DNA from: Clonostachys chloroleuca
Taxonomy: Eukaryota; Ascomycota; Sordariomycetes; Hypocreales; Bionectriaceae
Direction: 5' to 3'
DNA length: 64,000 nucleotides
NCBI GenBank assembly: GCA_037952775.1
Contig: JBANAY010000004.1
Span: 4,340,001-4,404,000, forward strand
Below the pieces are notes generated by a model. That model saw only the letters and a program-made list of their open reading frames with translations. It ran no database searches and was not told the DNA's origin. Positions 33,657 through 46,464 of this stretch are shown one piece after another; position 1 is the first letter of the stretch, and every line of letters starts with the position of its first letter. The position numbers and the translations under genes are program-made.

Positions 33657-36475
33657 CTCGAGCCGTGGGTAGATGTCAGGAGAAACCCGATCCTCGAGAT
33701 TGGGTGGTTGGAAAATTAGATGCTACTTGGTGTACAATGCTATTCGCTGGACGTGGGAAGGATCCTAGAAGGGATTGGGGCAGGCTTGATTCCCTCAGGA
33801 TCGACAGCCAGCCTCGCGTGGTCAATATCGTGATGGGCTAGCGATGGGGCTGCTAGAATGCGTTATCGTGTCCCCTCCGGTCGTCTGGATAGTCGTGAGG
33901 ATCGTGGATGTCGTCGTAGGGATGGGGAAGGTAGGCAGAGGGCAGAGAGGCAAGTAGGCTTGTATGGCAAGCCAGCTCAGTTCATGCTTCCTGTGGTGGG
34001 AGGCGGAAATGAAGGGGATTGGCATCTGGCTTGCTCAGCTAGGCTTGGCTGTCCGACCGGACGGTGGAGCTGCTGGCGTGGTCACCCTGTGCTGGGGGGC
34101 CTGTGCACCCACGCCGAGGCCTTCTCGGGATGGCTGGGGGACAGAAGGGTCAATTTTACTGGTACAGGCGGACGTAGCGCTGGAGATGCCCTGGCTGTGA
34201 GTGAGAGACAGCTGGGTAGAACTTTCCAATACTTCTGGAAAGACCCTAATTGCGCATAAGCAGAAACCGACGCGCAGGCCGCCCTTTAGGAGGTCGATGC
34301 AGCGTCGGAGGGATGATAATGCTCAGTGACGTGCCAAGTGCCCAGACTGATGAGGCCCGCTTTCATGGACTATGTCGAGAACAGGAAACAGGCAAGCCAA
34401 TCTTCAAGATGAGGTATGAAAGGCAGATTCGTTGGCCGAGTACCTGCTCTATCAGCGCCACCACCATGGTTTAGCAGATACCCAAGCAGAATAGCCTGGC
34501 GAGGGAGGCCAAAGAAGGCCTTCCGACGGCATGTGAGTCCTACGCCAAGATAATCGCGGCCACTGGGAGTCATTGCAGGACCGCCCGCAACGCTGCATTG
34601 TGCACAGGCTGATCCCAGGGCGGTCATTGGCCGGTACGGGCCAGCTCTGACAGCACAGGACCACCCAGGCCAGTGGTCTCACTCAACGTGCTAAAGAAGA
34701 CGAGACTCCTCCATTCTACGGCGCCTTGCCCACCTGAAGGCACTAAATTATAGATGGCATCATACAGTTCCTTACTAGAAGGTAAGGTACCAAGCGCATG
34801 GTGATTATCAGGGGGCTCCGCCACCCCGACGCCCCCTTGGGCCTTTAGTTCCCAATATTTTCTGGGTCGTAATCATTGCGGCGGAGGGGACGCCGACTCA
34901 GGCACCCCGTCAACCAAGAAGACGGCAGAAATGGTGTAAACATGGCGGCATCTACACATCCGTTGGTGTAAGCAGACGGGCCAGCTGTTTCCCGCAGTGC
35001 TACTGCACTTTTGCCGCTGGTGTCGCGCGTGTGCTCAGAGGCCGTCGAGGATCGCGTACACCATTGGCCCTCGCGGACATGCAGAGCAGGCGTGCGCGTC
35101 CATTGTACATTGTAGTACGAGGTTGGAATCTGCTGCCGGGGACTGATTGGCACGCCAAGAACGAACCGGTCTGTTGGCAAGGAGCGCAGACCAACAGTAA
35201 TGCAACTTGGTATTAGAAGTGCGAGTTGGACATGGGTGGTGGAAAAGAGCGTATCCGCCTGCACTCCGTATGCTCGCCTTGGCGTTTCAATTAGTATTCA
35301 CTCAGCAACGAGAGCAATTCCCCCTCATCAATATTGGGTATCTCCAGCCAAAAAGTGAGGCAAAGCCGGATTGGCTGCCGCACCTCCCAGTTTCGTACAG
35401 TCATGTCCATCCGTCTGACTGGGGCGGTGGTACGAATGAGAGACATTTCGGTTTCGGGTTCCAGTACATCCAAAGTCCCGAGGCGAAGGTACCTCGCCAA
35501 TAGCGTCATAAACGGATAGTCTAGCGCCGCTATTTTACTAGGAACCAACCACTGGTCTCCCCGCGTGGCTCGCTGAATAGGTTTGACTGCTTCAAATACC
35601 GACCTACTTCCACGATGGCTGGCCTTGCTGCCCCCGACTTGCAGTAAGGATTACATTGTCGTGCCTAGTCACCAGCCATCTAGTTGGTGGGCTGCACCGA
35701 GACAATGACCTCACTGCGGAGCTCGCATAGGGAAGAGCTTGGTAATTGTAATGTCTGCAGTGCGGATTGTCATCCCTTGATTTCAGTCGGTGTTGAAATG
35801 CAATCCGACCGAGATTCTATGATGACTAAGGACACACTATAATTAGCTCCATCAAGTGATAGTGCCCATCATGCATGCAGTAGTCCCCTGCTGGGTAATT
35901 GCTCCTTTGCATTACAGGCAAGCCTCACCTATGCTCAAGGGAGGGGAGGCAGTGGCTTGCGTGAGGACCGTTGATGTAGGTTAGGAAAAAGCCTAGGTGA
36001 GTATGAATTAGCCATATTATAATCATCGTATCAGCAATCACTCTGGGATGCTGCCAGGTGCCAAAGGTCCCTCCCTAGCTGTCTACTCGAACAAGAAGGC
36101 AGCTCACGCCTCGAGATAGAGTTGCGCCTTCCCAATGGAAGCAGCAGCTCGCTTGGCTTGTTATTCAGATCTCAGGTCCCTGCCGTTCATGGCTTCTAAG
36201 AACTCACCCAAACAAAATAGTTTTGTACGCGAAAAAAACGCCGACGATCATTTTCCTTGGAAATCCTATCTCAAACGCCCGTCTCGACGCGCATCCGAAT
36301 GATTTATCCATACTGTGTCTCTAACTTCCCTTTTTGTTTTTGTTGTATGATCCATGACTTCGTTGGCCCCAGGTGAAAGCAGCAAGTATCATCAATGTCC
36401 AGGCGATAGTGTTAAATCAAGGCCACTGCCGGCGTTTAAGCCTGGCCGCCCCCAAATAAGTTCGAAAAGGAGACA
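33657..36475. other. Gene-poor region upstream of MSS4
   Basis: A 2.8 kb stretch. The first few hundred bases are presumably the MSS4 promoter and leader. No open frame has a plausible protein, and there are no repeats or RNA genes that I can recognise. Confidence 0.5.
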
Positions 36476-37078
36476 GTGGCCGAACAATTTCTTCAAAAGA
36501 GGGCAGGGATGGCGTCCTCAAACATCACAGAGTGGCTCCGACACCTCTCCCCAGACATCATCCTCGAGTCATCTCAAACACGGCATAGCTTCTTGTCCGG
36601 ATCTGACCCGGGTGTACAGAAATTCAGGGGTATTCTAGCACCCTGCTTGCTTTATGGGATGAGGCGCTGACACATCTTCGTTTAGAAGCAAAGTCCCTCC
36701 TGTCCTCGTTGCTCATACGAGGTCCCTCCTGTTGGACTAAGGCGCATCTCGCCATCTCAGCCAACCTCCCCGACTGGTGTTCGGAGACGGCTCGCACAGA
36801 GACTTCGAAGCACGCGTGTCTGGAAATCTGCCGGGCCTACGAATCAATCTTCACGGAAAAACACACCCCCAGCGCTAGTCAAATTGAAGGATGGCAAAGA
36901 ACGAAGGCGCATGGCACGCTGTCCGCAGGAACACCATTCAATTGACAATGTAGGGTTGGCTCAGTCAGCGGAGGGGGCAAGTCCTCTGGCAATGGCTTCT
37001 GCGGTACTTGCAACGGCTGAATTGGATAGGCTGAGTCAGAACGCAAGGCAGAGTGAGGAGTTGCGACGGTTTCAATGA
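36476..37078 (+). pseudogene. Possible broken or hypothetical gene
   Basis: Three adjoining plus-strand frames read like protein but do not join. Frame A (from 36476, ATG at 36509) gives MASSNITEWLRHLSPDII...GVQKFRG. Just after a G4 run (36627-36630) another frame continues YSSTLLALWDEALTHLRLE...ISANLPDWCSETA up to 36945. A third (from 36884) gives KDGKERRRMARCPQEHHS...LSQNARQSEELRRFQ. Adding one G would join the first two, as in the five conserved genes, but the step to the third frame does not fit that pattern. I do not recognise the protein. It may be a decayed lineage-specific gene, a real gene with errors, or chance. Confidence 0.25.
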
Positions 37079-37836
37079 GCTTACGCACATCCCTCGATTT
37101 TGTTACTCGCAACTTTGGCTGAGAAGTCAAGAGCAGGGATTGTGTCTCAAAGGCAGTCTAGTATGATTATTTGAGTATAATACAGGTACTACTTCCCGCA
37201 TTTACTTCAAGCATCACCATATTCAATGCGATACCTCGAGCGTGTTGCCATTGTGAAGGCGGCTCTTCTAACTAACTCCTCTCACTGCTTGGTACTCGAG
37301 CTTGTCGTTAACCACGTTTGAAGAATGCGCTGGCCTGTCTGCTGAATAAGGGTGCAAAGGTATGGCATAGATCGTTTCCAACTGAAGAACATTGTAAGCC
37401 TAGTTCCAATTCAGCTATAAACTAGGCGCCATCTACACTGCGGTTCCATTCGAAACGCAAATAGGTCATAGCCTACCATGGTAAACTTGTTGATATCTTG
37501 TCAGCCGCATATTCCATTATGAGGGTGGGCCTTTAATGTCATTGCACCGAGATATACCAGCCGAGGTTGCGCGCTCTCGTTGATCAGGCAGGATTGAGCT
37601 ACTAGCTTGTGCGAATTTCGCACACTCGCTCATTCGAGCTAAATGAAAGCAGGTGGCTCTCACTTGAGTGGGGCAGTGTTCGGCTACTTCCATGTGCGAA
37701 TTCCTCGGCAAGTATGTGCGCGTTTATTTCTCTATTAGTGCAACTGCTTCCCCAGGTTGGAGGTGGGGCAGCCTCTGACACTCCGACTTGAACCTCAAGC
37801 TCTCGGAACTCATACACAAGCAATTGAATCCTCACC
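37079..37836. promoter_or_regulatory. Upstream region of GCDH
   Basis: A 0.75 kb stretch directly before the GCDH start. No gene is recognised; the promoter is presumed by position only. Confidence 0.4.
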
Positions 37837-39166
37837 ATGTTCCGTTCCGCGGTAAGAGTCTGCGCCAGGCCTGTTTTGCCCCTACAGCAAGCTTCTAGGC
37901 GTTTTACATCAGCATCAGGCCCCCAATTCAGCTGGGAGGACCCTCTCAACACAAAGAGTCTCCTAACCGAGGATGAGATAGCAATCGCCGAGACCGCAGA
38001 GCGATACTGTCAAGAACGTCTGCAACCGCGGGTACTAGGTAGGTTGTTCGCAGCCCTCCAACGTTGTAGCAGTCAAGCTTATATATTCGAATAGAGGCAT
38101 ATCGCAACGAAGACTATGACCCGAAAATACTTGAGGAAATGGGCGAGCTGGGCCTGCTCGGCGCCAACTTAGAAGGATATGGATGCGCAGGCGCATCGAC
38201 CGTAGCCGCCGGTCTGATTACCCGCGCCGTCGAGCGAGTCGATAGCGGTTATCGGTCTGGGATGTCTGTCCAATCCTCGCTTGTCATGGGTGGCATTCAC
38301 GAGCACGGCACCGAGGAGCAGAAGGAGAAATTCCTACCCGAACTGGCCAAGGGCAAGCTACTCGGAGCATTTGGGTTGACCGAGCCCAACCACGGCAGCG
38401 ATCCAGGCAGCATGGAGACTGTCGCAAAGCCGCACCCGACTAAGAAGGGCTATTATTCTCTGAGCGGTTCCAAGACTTGGATCACCAACAGCCCCATTGC
38501 TGACGTTCTGATGGTCTGGGCAAAGCTACAGGAGACTGGGAAGATCCGGGGATTTCTAGTTGAGAGGAAGGATTGCCCCCGGGCACTTTAGAAACACCAG
38601 CAATCAAGAACAAGACCGCGCTGCGAGCTTCCATCACTGGAATGATCCATCTGGACGGTGTCCCGGTTCCGGAAGCCAACATGTTTCCACACGTGGAAGG
38701 TCTCACGGGCCCCTTCAGCTGCCTTAACAGCGCAAGGTACGGCATATCGATGGGAGTAATGGGGGCTTTGGAAGACAGCATTTCCCGGGCCAGAACCTAT
38801 GCACTCGAGCGTCGGCAGTTCAAGGGTAACCCGCTGGCCAAGTACCAGCTCATCCAGAAGAAGCTGGCCGACGCAGTGACCGATGCAGCCTACGGGACGG
38901 TAGCATCTATACAGGTGGGCAGACTCAAAGACGAGGGCAACGCAGTGCCTGAGATGATCAGTCTGGTCAAACGCCAGAACTGCGATGCAGCACTCCGAAA
39001 CGCTAGAATTCTCCAGGAAATATTTGGAGGCAATGCTACGAGCGATGAGTACGGGATAGGGCGACATGTGGCGAACTTATTCGTGACCCAAACATACGAA
39101 GGCCAAAGCGATATTCACAGCTTAATCCTAGGAAGGGCTATTACTGGCGTCCAGGCCTTTGTTTAG
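37837..39166 (+). CDS. Glutaryl-CoA dehydrogenase, mitochondrial (homopolymer frame break)
   Basis: Acyl-CoA dehydrogenase family flavoenzyme; glutaryl-CoA dehydrogenase oxidises and decarboxylates glutaryl-CoA to crotonyl-CoA in lysine and tryptophan breakdown. Exon 1 is 37837-38038, the intron 38039-38094 (GTAGGT...TAG), and exon 2 38095-39166. The N-terminus [20 protein letters not shown] is a matrix presequence. Family landmarks are [37 protein letters not shown], the FAD segment [18 protein letters not shown], and [15 protein letters not shown] with the catalytic Glu. The frame breaks at a C5 run (38576-38580); six C would join [10 protein letters not shown] to [19 protein letters not shown], giving 424 residues over 1275 bases. 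I infer an assembly error. The assignment as GCDH, rather than another acyl-CoA dehydrogenase, rests on the [18 protein letters not shown] region. Confidence 0.9.
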
Positions 39167-39455
39167 GAGCCTAAGGCACCTCCTTTTTCAAATACAATAA
39201 TAAGAGAATACTAAATTATTCTACGATATTTAGCTAGATATTGTATTTATTACGGGGTGAATTGTTTTGATACTATGTCAAAATCCAACCCGGGCCGTTC
39301 GTTGACTCATCGTCTGGTGTGCCACATACACCTTAAGGGTTTTCTCTGCGCCTCACGGGAGAGTTCGAGTGTGTGAAGTTAAAAATAATAATATAAGATG
39401 CCAGACCCGACATCTTTTCCCTTTCTTATCACAATACACGAGCCTACGAAAGAAG
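39167..39455. other. Short spacer between GCDH and DUF3669 gene
   Basis: A 0.29 kb AT-rich spacer that includes the GCDH 3' flank and must hold the DUF3669 promoter, since both genes run on the same strand. The upstream extension of the DUF3669 frame has only a GTG, not an ATG, so I leave it noncoding. Confidence 0.5.
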
Positions 39456-40638
39456 ATGGATCGCCTAACCAAAGACCACATTTTCTCTCCTGAAGAACTC
39501 GCCGCGGCTAGTCCACAGCAGATTCTTTCACGCATGCTGTCAACAAAGTCATATATTTCCCATGATAGCGTCCAGGATGATTTCTCTAAGCAGCGTTCTA
39601 TTGAAATCGGAAAAGGCCAATGCGGCACGATCTTCGCCCTGAGTGGCACAGATACAGTAGCGAAAATCCCAAACTCTACTGAAAAAGTCGACCAGCTCTT
39701 GTCAGATTTTCGGATGCATTATCTCGTCATCCAAGCAATGAATGAAGCCGATACTAAGCTCAGGATGGATATCAATATTCCAGAGCTTCATTCATGGGTG
39801 TCTCCAGCTATTAAAACCTTTTGGGCCCATTATGGATTACGTTCTCCCCAGGATATAGATGCTACGAGCTTCACCCTAGTCTCAAATCGAGTATTTCCTG
39901 TTCCTCTTCCAGTTCGAGATGCTCTTGTGGACGTCCTTTGCCCGCCAGCGATTCGAAAACAAAAGCAGGCTTTTCTGGCAAAGCCAGAGAATCAAAACTG
40001 CCTTATTCGCCTCTACCTGGGTCGTCGAGAGATCACTAGGGCTAAGAAAAACATTCAAAATATTCGACTCCAAAACTTCCCACTCCATGTTAATGAGATG
40101 GAAGATCTGGGGCTAGATACTGCCTCATTTGCGCAAGTTATGGCCCAGACCCTCGCTATCCTCCACTGGAAAGCTGGTGTTGATGGTAATGATATTGAGT
40201 TTATCCTTGGAAGCTCACCTGAGTCAACGAGATTGCCATCACGAGCTGAGATTATGAATGCTGATAAATATTCTCTTGGAACTCTTTTCCGGTTTGACTT
40301 AGGTCGCCGGTCTATCAGTCTCTGGGTGATTGACTTTAACCAGTAAGTATTTTTAGGTATTTCTGAAAATTTATCAACACTACTAATTACTTAGCAGGTG
40401 CTCTACTTTTGAAGATAATGAGGCCGGGCTCAAGAAGATTGTCGATGCCTTCTTCTGGAATGATCCATACTACCCTCGCCCAAATTCGACTAATGATCGG
40501 GATCAGAATCTTTGGGCTACCTTTAGCCAGCGATATCTTGAGGTCAGCCGAACATTCACGGATAGTGCAACCCCAGGGGCTTTGATCGCTCAAATTGAAG
40601 AACGAGATCGTAAGGGGACAATAAGCGGCTTGTTTTGA
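39456..40638 (+). CDS. DUF3669-type fungal protein
   Basis: Conserved fungal protein of unknown function. Exon 1 is 39456-40342, the intron 40343-40397 (GTAAGT...CTAAT...CAG), and exon 2 40398-40638, giving 375 residues. Start at the ATG of MDRLTKDHIFSPEEL. Recognised by the family pattern GKGQCGTIFALSGTDTVAKI near residue 50, FPLHVNEMEDLGLD followed by AQTLAILHWKAGVDGNDIEF near 220-250, and IDFNQCSTFE across the splice junction. The glycine-rich GKGQCGTIF and AKI stretches and the DGNDIEF segment loosely resemble a kinase-like fold, but I see no complete set of kinase catalytic residues. Its codons end in A or T far more often than its neighbours'. It is flanked downstream by direct repeats. 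This family is often expanded and patchily distributed in fungi, so a lineage-specific or transferred gene is possible. Confidence 0.72.
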
Positions 40639-40806
40639 TTGTTGTGGAAGTCAGTCACATCATAATGCTTCTATTGTATGTAGGTAGATCATGTTGCATA
40701 ATATATACTCAATAATTTATTATTGTTTTTATTATCAACTATTTCTATCAATATTGTGGCCTGTATTAGAAAGTTGGGATGTTATTCTGACGTCCACTTG
40801 CAGTGG

Positions 40807-40920
40807 CGACGAAGAAAGCCAAGGGCTTGGGCGATTCCTTGTTATGAATGCCTAAGCCACGGTCAGTGTTGGAGTCGTACGTCGAATCAGCGGAAGGCTG
40901 TGGCATGTTCAGGCCTCAGA
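40807..40920 (+). repeat. Imperfect direct repeat, copy 1
   Basis: About 110 bases that recur at 41179-41293. A central core of 20+ bases (CCTAAGCCACGGTCAGTGTT, then GGAGTCGT) is identical in both copies. The AGCGGAAGGCTGTGGCATGT segment is also identical. The copies differ by scattered substitutions and one base of length. It has no coding potential. Confidence 0.85.
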
Positions 40921-41178
40921 CAATCTCCAGATGCACCTGAACGTGCATCATACTGGAACATTCTAGATTATCTTAGCACGTCACGGTTTCCATCCCATCT
41001 GATTCACGGAAGATAGATAATTAATTTCAAGTTAAAAAAGAGAAAAAGCATCGTGGTGTCATATGTGCAAGTCCAAGAATTCCAGGTACCTTGATGAGCT
41101 TGGTCAAAGATGGGTGAGCGTTGATAAGTATCGAATATTTGGCCACAGCACGTGCAGAGGATGGTTTGAACCAATAGC

Positions 41179-41293
41179 AACGAAGAGAGTCAAGGACTTG
41201 GAGATTTGGTTGTTATGGATGCCTAAGCCACGGTCAGTGTTGGAGTCGTGCGTCGAAGTCAGCGGAAGGCTGTGGCATGTTCACGCCTTAGGA
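41179..41293 (+). repeat. Imperfect direct repeat, copy 2
   Basis: Second copy of the element at 40807-40920, same orientation, starting 372 bases downstream. The first 40 bases are more diverged than the shared core. It could be a remnant of a local duplication of DUF3669 3' sequence or of a small mobile element; there are no obvious terminal repeats or target-site duplications. Confidence 0.85.
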
Positions 41294-41838
41294 CTGACTG
41301 GCTGGACAAACTCAAGCTACATGTGTCCCGCCACAGCCCATGTCACTCCCTAGCATTAGGCGGTGACGCACAGGCGCATGACTGTTAGTGGGAGTTGGTG
41401 CTGAGCCGGGCGCCCCTCCCAGTGGACGTACAGGGTTTAGTTGGGCTGCGGACTATACTTCAGGCAGGGAGGGACCAGCATTGATGACGGCGGGCTTAAA
41501 AAACCTGACTGACGGGCCCCTCCACTCTCTCCTTCTACCTTGCCGCCGGCCCTGACAATCACCTGCAAGACTTCTTCTCATCCATCATCTCCGGCGATTA
41601 TTAACAGTTCTTTACCAACCCCAACCGCCATCCGACAACCCCCCCAACTGCATCGCAGTCTTTCTTATTCTCTTGCACGCCTGTCTCGTCTTGAGAAAGG
41701 CATACTTTCGTTGACGTGCGTCATTCCCGCATTCGGTGGCATTCGTCGTCATTCCCGCTAACCACCTCTGCAGAAACGCAACGATTGTGAATCTCACACT
41801 CTCACGCCCTCAGATACCCCCGCAACGCATCACACAAA

Positions 41839-42680
<842 letters not shown>

Positions 42681-45600
42681 CATACTTGGTGGCGTGATAG
42701 GAGTGTGAGGCACGGTGGTCTGTTCTCTTTGGTTCGATGACCTATGGTTAAACGGAAACATGGGACACGCTTTCGCATATGGATCTCCTTTGTTTAATGT
42801 GATTCTGCAGACACCGATCGACGTTGGTTTGAGTTAGAGCTGGCGGTGACGGAGAAGGCCAAGATATCGCTTAATGGGGGAAAGACAAGCAGGACCAAAC
42901 CAGACCAAATACGTGAGATATTAAAGGGAGCTAAGCGGCCGGGCCTCGGAGTTACATTAACGACTTGTCATGTTTTGACCAAGAAGCGACGTACTTTACT
43001 ACCAGTCAAGTTTCTACTTTCTCGTGATTTTGTGTGCAGATGTGTACCAATCGTGACCATAGTAGGTGAACAAAGCGGCCATCAATGAATGTCGCAAGGA
43101 TTGTTACCAGCCGCTGGCCCTTAGGAATAGACACGTGCCACCACCACTGAAAACGGCTGCCCCAGCAATTGGCAATGGCCAACGCGAGGAGGCCTCATGG
43201 TATATTGAGATGGTTCATAGTAATAGACCACAAGTTCAAGAGTGTTTTAACATCAACAGTATTCATGATGTTTCACTCTGGAAGACGTGTCGCAGTTCTC
43301 GCCGTCAAATCAAATCTCTCGTCTTTCAGTCCCGAGACCTCTCGATAGGGGAGATTTGCTACCGGTGCCCATGCAATAGACAACATCTACCTATGGAAGG
43401 AACAATTAAACTTGACTTATGATCTACGGCTAGCCCGTCGTGTGGAGGGCGATGGAGTCTCGCATGGAAATGACTGATCCACCATAGTCTTGAACTTTTA
43501 GTTCATTCTCCTCATTCTCATCATCTCTGCTCCTGCTCTTGTTTCGGTCTTTCTTGGTTTGACCATGTGCCAAGTGGCTGTGCCTAATCGAGGCTTGGTG
43601 GTTGGTCCTGTAACAGTGGTGATTTGCTACTGTACGTAGCTCAGATCCGGCGCTTCTCACCACCATGTTGGTTCAGTGATAAAAATATGTAGCATAGCAG
43701 CTACTGCTTGTAGGTCGCTTATTGGAAGTATTGTGATAACGGTACACCCCAGGACGGCAAGGTTAATCCTACTCGTGTTCGTTGGTAGGGTGCTTCCCTT
43801 CAGAGTTCAAGTGCAGTCAGCTGCTTTGTCAGTTCTTCCATATCGAGCCACAAGCGAATAAGATAGCGCTGAATAATACAGTATCGATTTTAGTTTGGCT
43901 GGAAGTTTAGTGCCTCTCGGAAGGAGCATGTAAGCACAACCCAACAGTTGATATCGGTGGCATCGTTCTTTTTTAAGGTTCGGTGGTTATTTTTCGCTCC
44001 TACGTACATACCCGATCGATCTATAAATATTTTTGATGCAGGTAGTAAGCTCGGCTGTTGAGTCTCCTAGATCGACCAACGAAGAATAGTCATGTAAGAG
44101 AGCGGGATGGCGAGGCGTGTATTCGAGGAATAATTTCCATGCACAGATTGCTGCAAGCCTCACCACTGCCCCCACAGGCATCGTGCAACTTACAACTGAA
44201 TCGCTAAGCTGGGGACGGAAGCGCCATGGGGTATCGAGTACGTGCGGCAGACCACCTGACAAAGTAAATTGGAGAGACGAATGATTTGGTGGGCAGTGAG
44301 GTAAGCCGCAGATGGCCTGGCCCTTTGTGTACGATCACCATCTGAGCCCGATGTTTTGCGCTCGACCAACCAATCCACCAAGACAACCACACTCTCAATG
44401 AAATGTCCCAAGCCACGCCTGGATGCTGAGCAATTAGTGCACACTACTACCAGTTACTGCGCAGCCACTGTGTAGGAACCAGCACGCGACAACACGTCAA
44501 CAAGTTACACCCGTACCTTGATTTATGGGTACGTATGTATCAGTCAAGAGAAAAGCGAGGGGACTGAGGGTTCTGAAGCACCGTCAAGACCGATTCCCAC
44601 ATGTGACCTACCCGATACAGCAAGATGTGCTGGTAACATCGTGTGTTTCGTCCACACAGAGGTGAGTTGTAAAACTTGCAACATACCATGGAGAGCAGGT
44701 CCTCGGGTGCAGGGGGCGGCATGACAATCGTCAGCCAGGCCTGGCCGCTTGAACGTCTCGAGATGGGCTAGTGTCGCATTGGAGTAAGTAATATGGTGAT
44801 ATTAGGTCGGTCTGTGAGGGGAGGGCATTGATTCTCCTCTGACCAGGTGCCTGTTTTGGCATGGCCCCGAGCAAGTGGATCGCCGCGTGATGGATGGCCA
44901 GGCCGTGCCAGAACCACGGCGAGGGTACTTTTTGCCCAGTCTGCTCAGCATGTAGGTACTGTGCGTGCGATTGGCGGTTTTGGTGCGGGATGGGCGAGCA
45001 GGCGTTAAGGAGTTCGTCCGCCGAATCGCATACGGTGGTCATGAGGGACATGCTGAAGAATCCATCAAGCCAAGCGTGGGAACATGTGTGCGTTGGCAAA
45101 GCAGGTACATGTGCATCTGCAGTAGCTTCAGGAATCAGGACGACTTGTTCACACTCGGCTGGGCCAAGGATGCTGTACTCCGTGCATACAGGAAAAACCT
45201 CCCATGCAGAAGCGATGCTGGTCAGTGGTAGGTGTGGCGGCGCAGGTGGGGACAGGGGATGTCGCTGGAACGAGGTTCCATACTGAAGTGGCCTGGACTG
45301 GTTTCGTGCAGTGCGGCTGCAAGGCCTGCCCGGGATGGCTTCTCCGCGCATTCCATTCGCTGTGCAGGCGGGGGGTAATGTACCTGTGTGCTGCTGTATG
45401 AGTTCACAGTGGCCGAGGTAACCTATCAACGTCGCTGGCAGACACCACCAGCACGCTGGCCACACGGTATGCGATGGTACCTCTGCTTGTCCGTGGTAAT
45501 GGTATGGTAACGGATGGGTTGCAGGCCCCCTCCCGCTTGGCCTACCCCAAAGGGTCTAATAATACCTCTTTGTGCTGCCATGCTTTTGCTTCTTTCCCCT

Positions 45601-46464
45601 CTTCCACTCACACTTTTGCACGGTCCCTCGAGAATCCGGCGCTTCGTCAAGACATTCATCACGCCCAGCACATGCTTCAACATTGCCAGATTCGTCGCCT
45701 CTTTCGCCATCCTGGCACCGAACAATCACCCATCCCGGCCCTGAGGGATTCCTACTATTGAGCAGTCGATTGCGCCAGTCCGGTTCTGGGTACCCAGCTC
45801 CACTTCGATACAGGCCAGGCTCGTGTACGAGGTAACGGCCAATTTGCGTAACCCCCGAAGCCGCAGCCGGCGTGGGACAGCGTTCACCTCATCGCAAATT
45901 TTCCCTGTCTGCGCGGTCGCTTGCCCTATTTTCTCAGGTGGCAATTCGGTCCAGCAGAACGGACAGAAGCAAAGACTGCAGCATAGAAGCCGGGAAGGGG
46001 CAGCACCTATAGGGCCCCCGTCGCTAGCACCAGCCTCGGCCAATTAGGTTCAGGCCCGGCCGTCGCCCATTGTTTCTTTGGCTTCACGCCATCGTCCTTC
46101 TCGCTTTCGTGGTGGGAAAAACATCGCTGGGCTACGGCGTCCCCACTCATTTCTCACCCCCATTCGGCTGACTGGACAGCGCTACCGCGGTGCCTGAATC
46201 CATCCCCTACCTACGGCCCCATCTCATCACATTTTGTGTTGCTGCGCCCAGCCAGTGACTTTGTCGCTCGAAGCTTGTTTCCCTCCTCTTGGTTCTCTCT
46301 CCTCCAGCCCACTCCCTCACCACCATTGATCGGCACCACTTTGTACGCCATTCACTCGGGAGGGAATTCATTCGTTCATTCGCTCCCACCCTATCGTCTC
46401 TCTTTTTGACCAAAGTCTTATATTTTCCAATTCTTTCTCTCCTTAATTCCCTACATCCGGCACC
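42681..46464. other. Gene-poor 3.8 kb region before the membrane protein gene
   Basis: No recognised gene. The 244-residue minus-strand frame at 44731-45465 has no family signature and a composition like translated noncoding DNA. A TATA-like AT stretch is seen near 44020-44035. The last 200 bases (46262-46464) are strongly CT-rich and look like the leader and promoter of the downstream gene. Confidence 0.5.

Larger units (their letters stand above)
40639..41838. other. Intergenic between DUF3669 gene and UBC4, with direct repeats
   Basis: This 1.2 kb stretch contains two imperfect direct repeats (listed separately) and ends in the UBC4 leader. That leader is CT- and CA-rich (about 41515-41835), as is common before strongly expressed fungal genes. 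No open frame is convincing. Confidence 0.55.

Noticed and set aside
38573..39166. Second half of GCDH as an independent acyl-CoA dehydrogenase
   Set aside because: It lacks the N-terminal domain and continues the upstream half exactly after one added base.
39369..39455. Longer N-terminus for the DUF3669 protein
   Set aside because: The extension would start at GTG and reads like leader sequence; the ATG at 39456 is the better start.
44731..45465. 244-residue minus-strand open frame
   Set aside because: Cys-, Pro- and His-rich with no domain, overlapped by plus-strand frames of equal quality.
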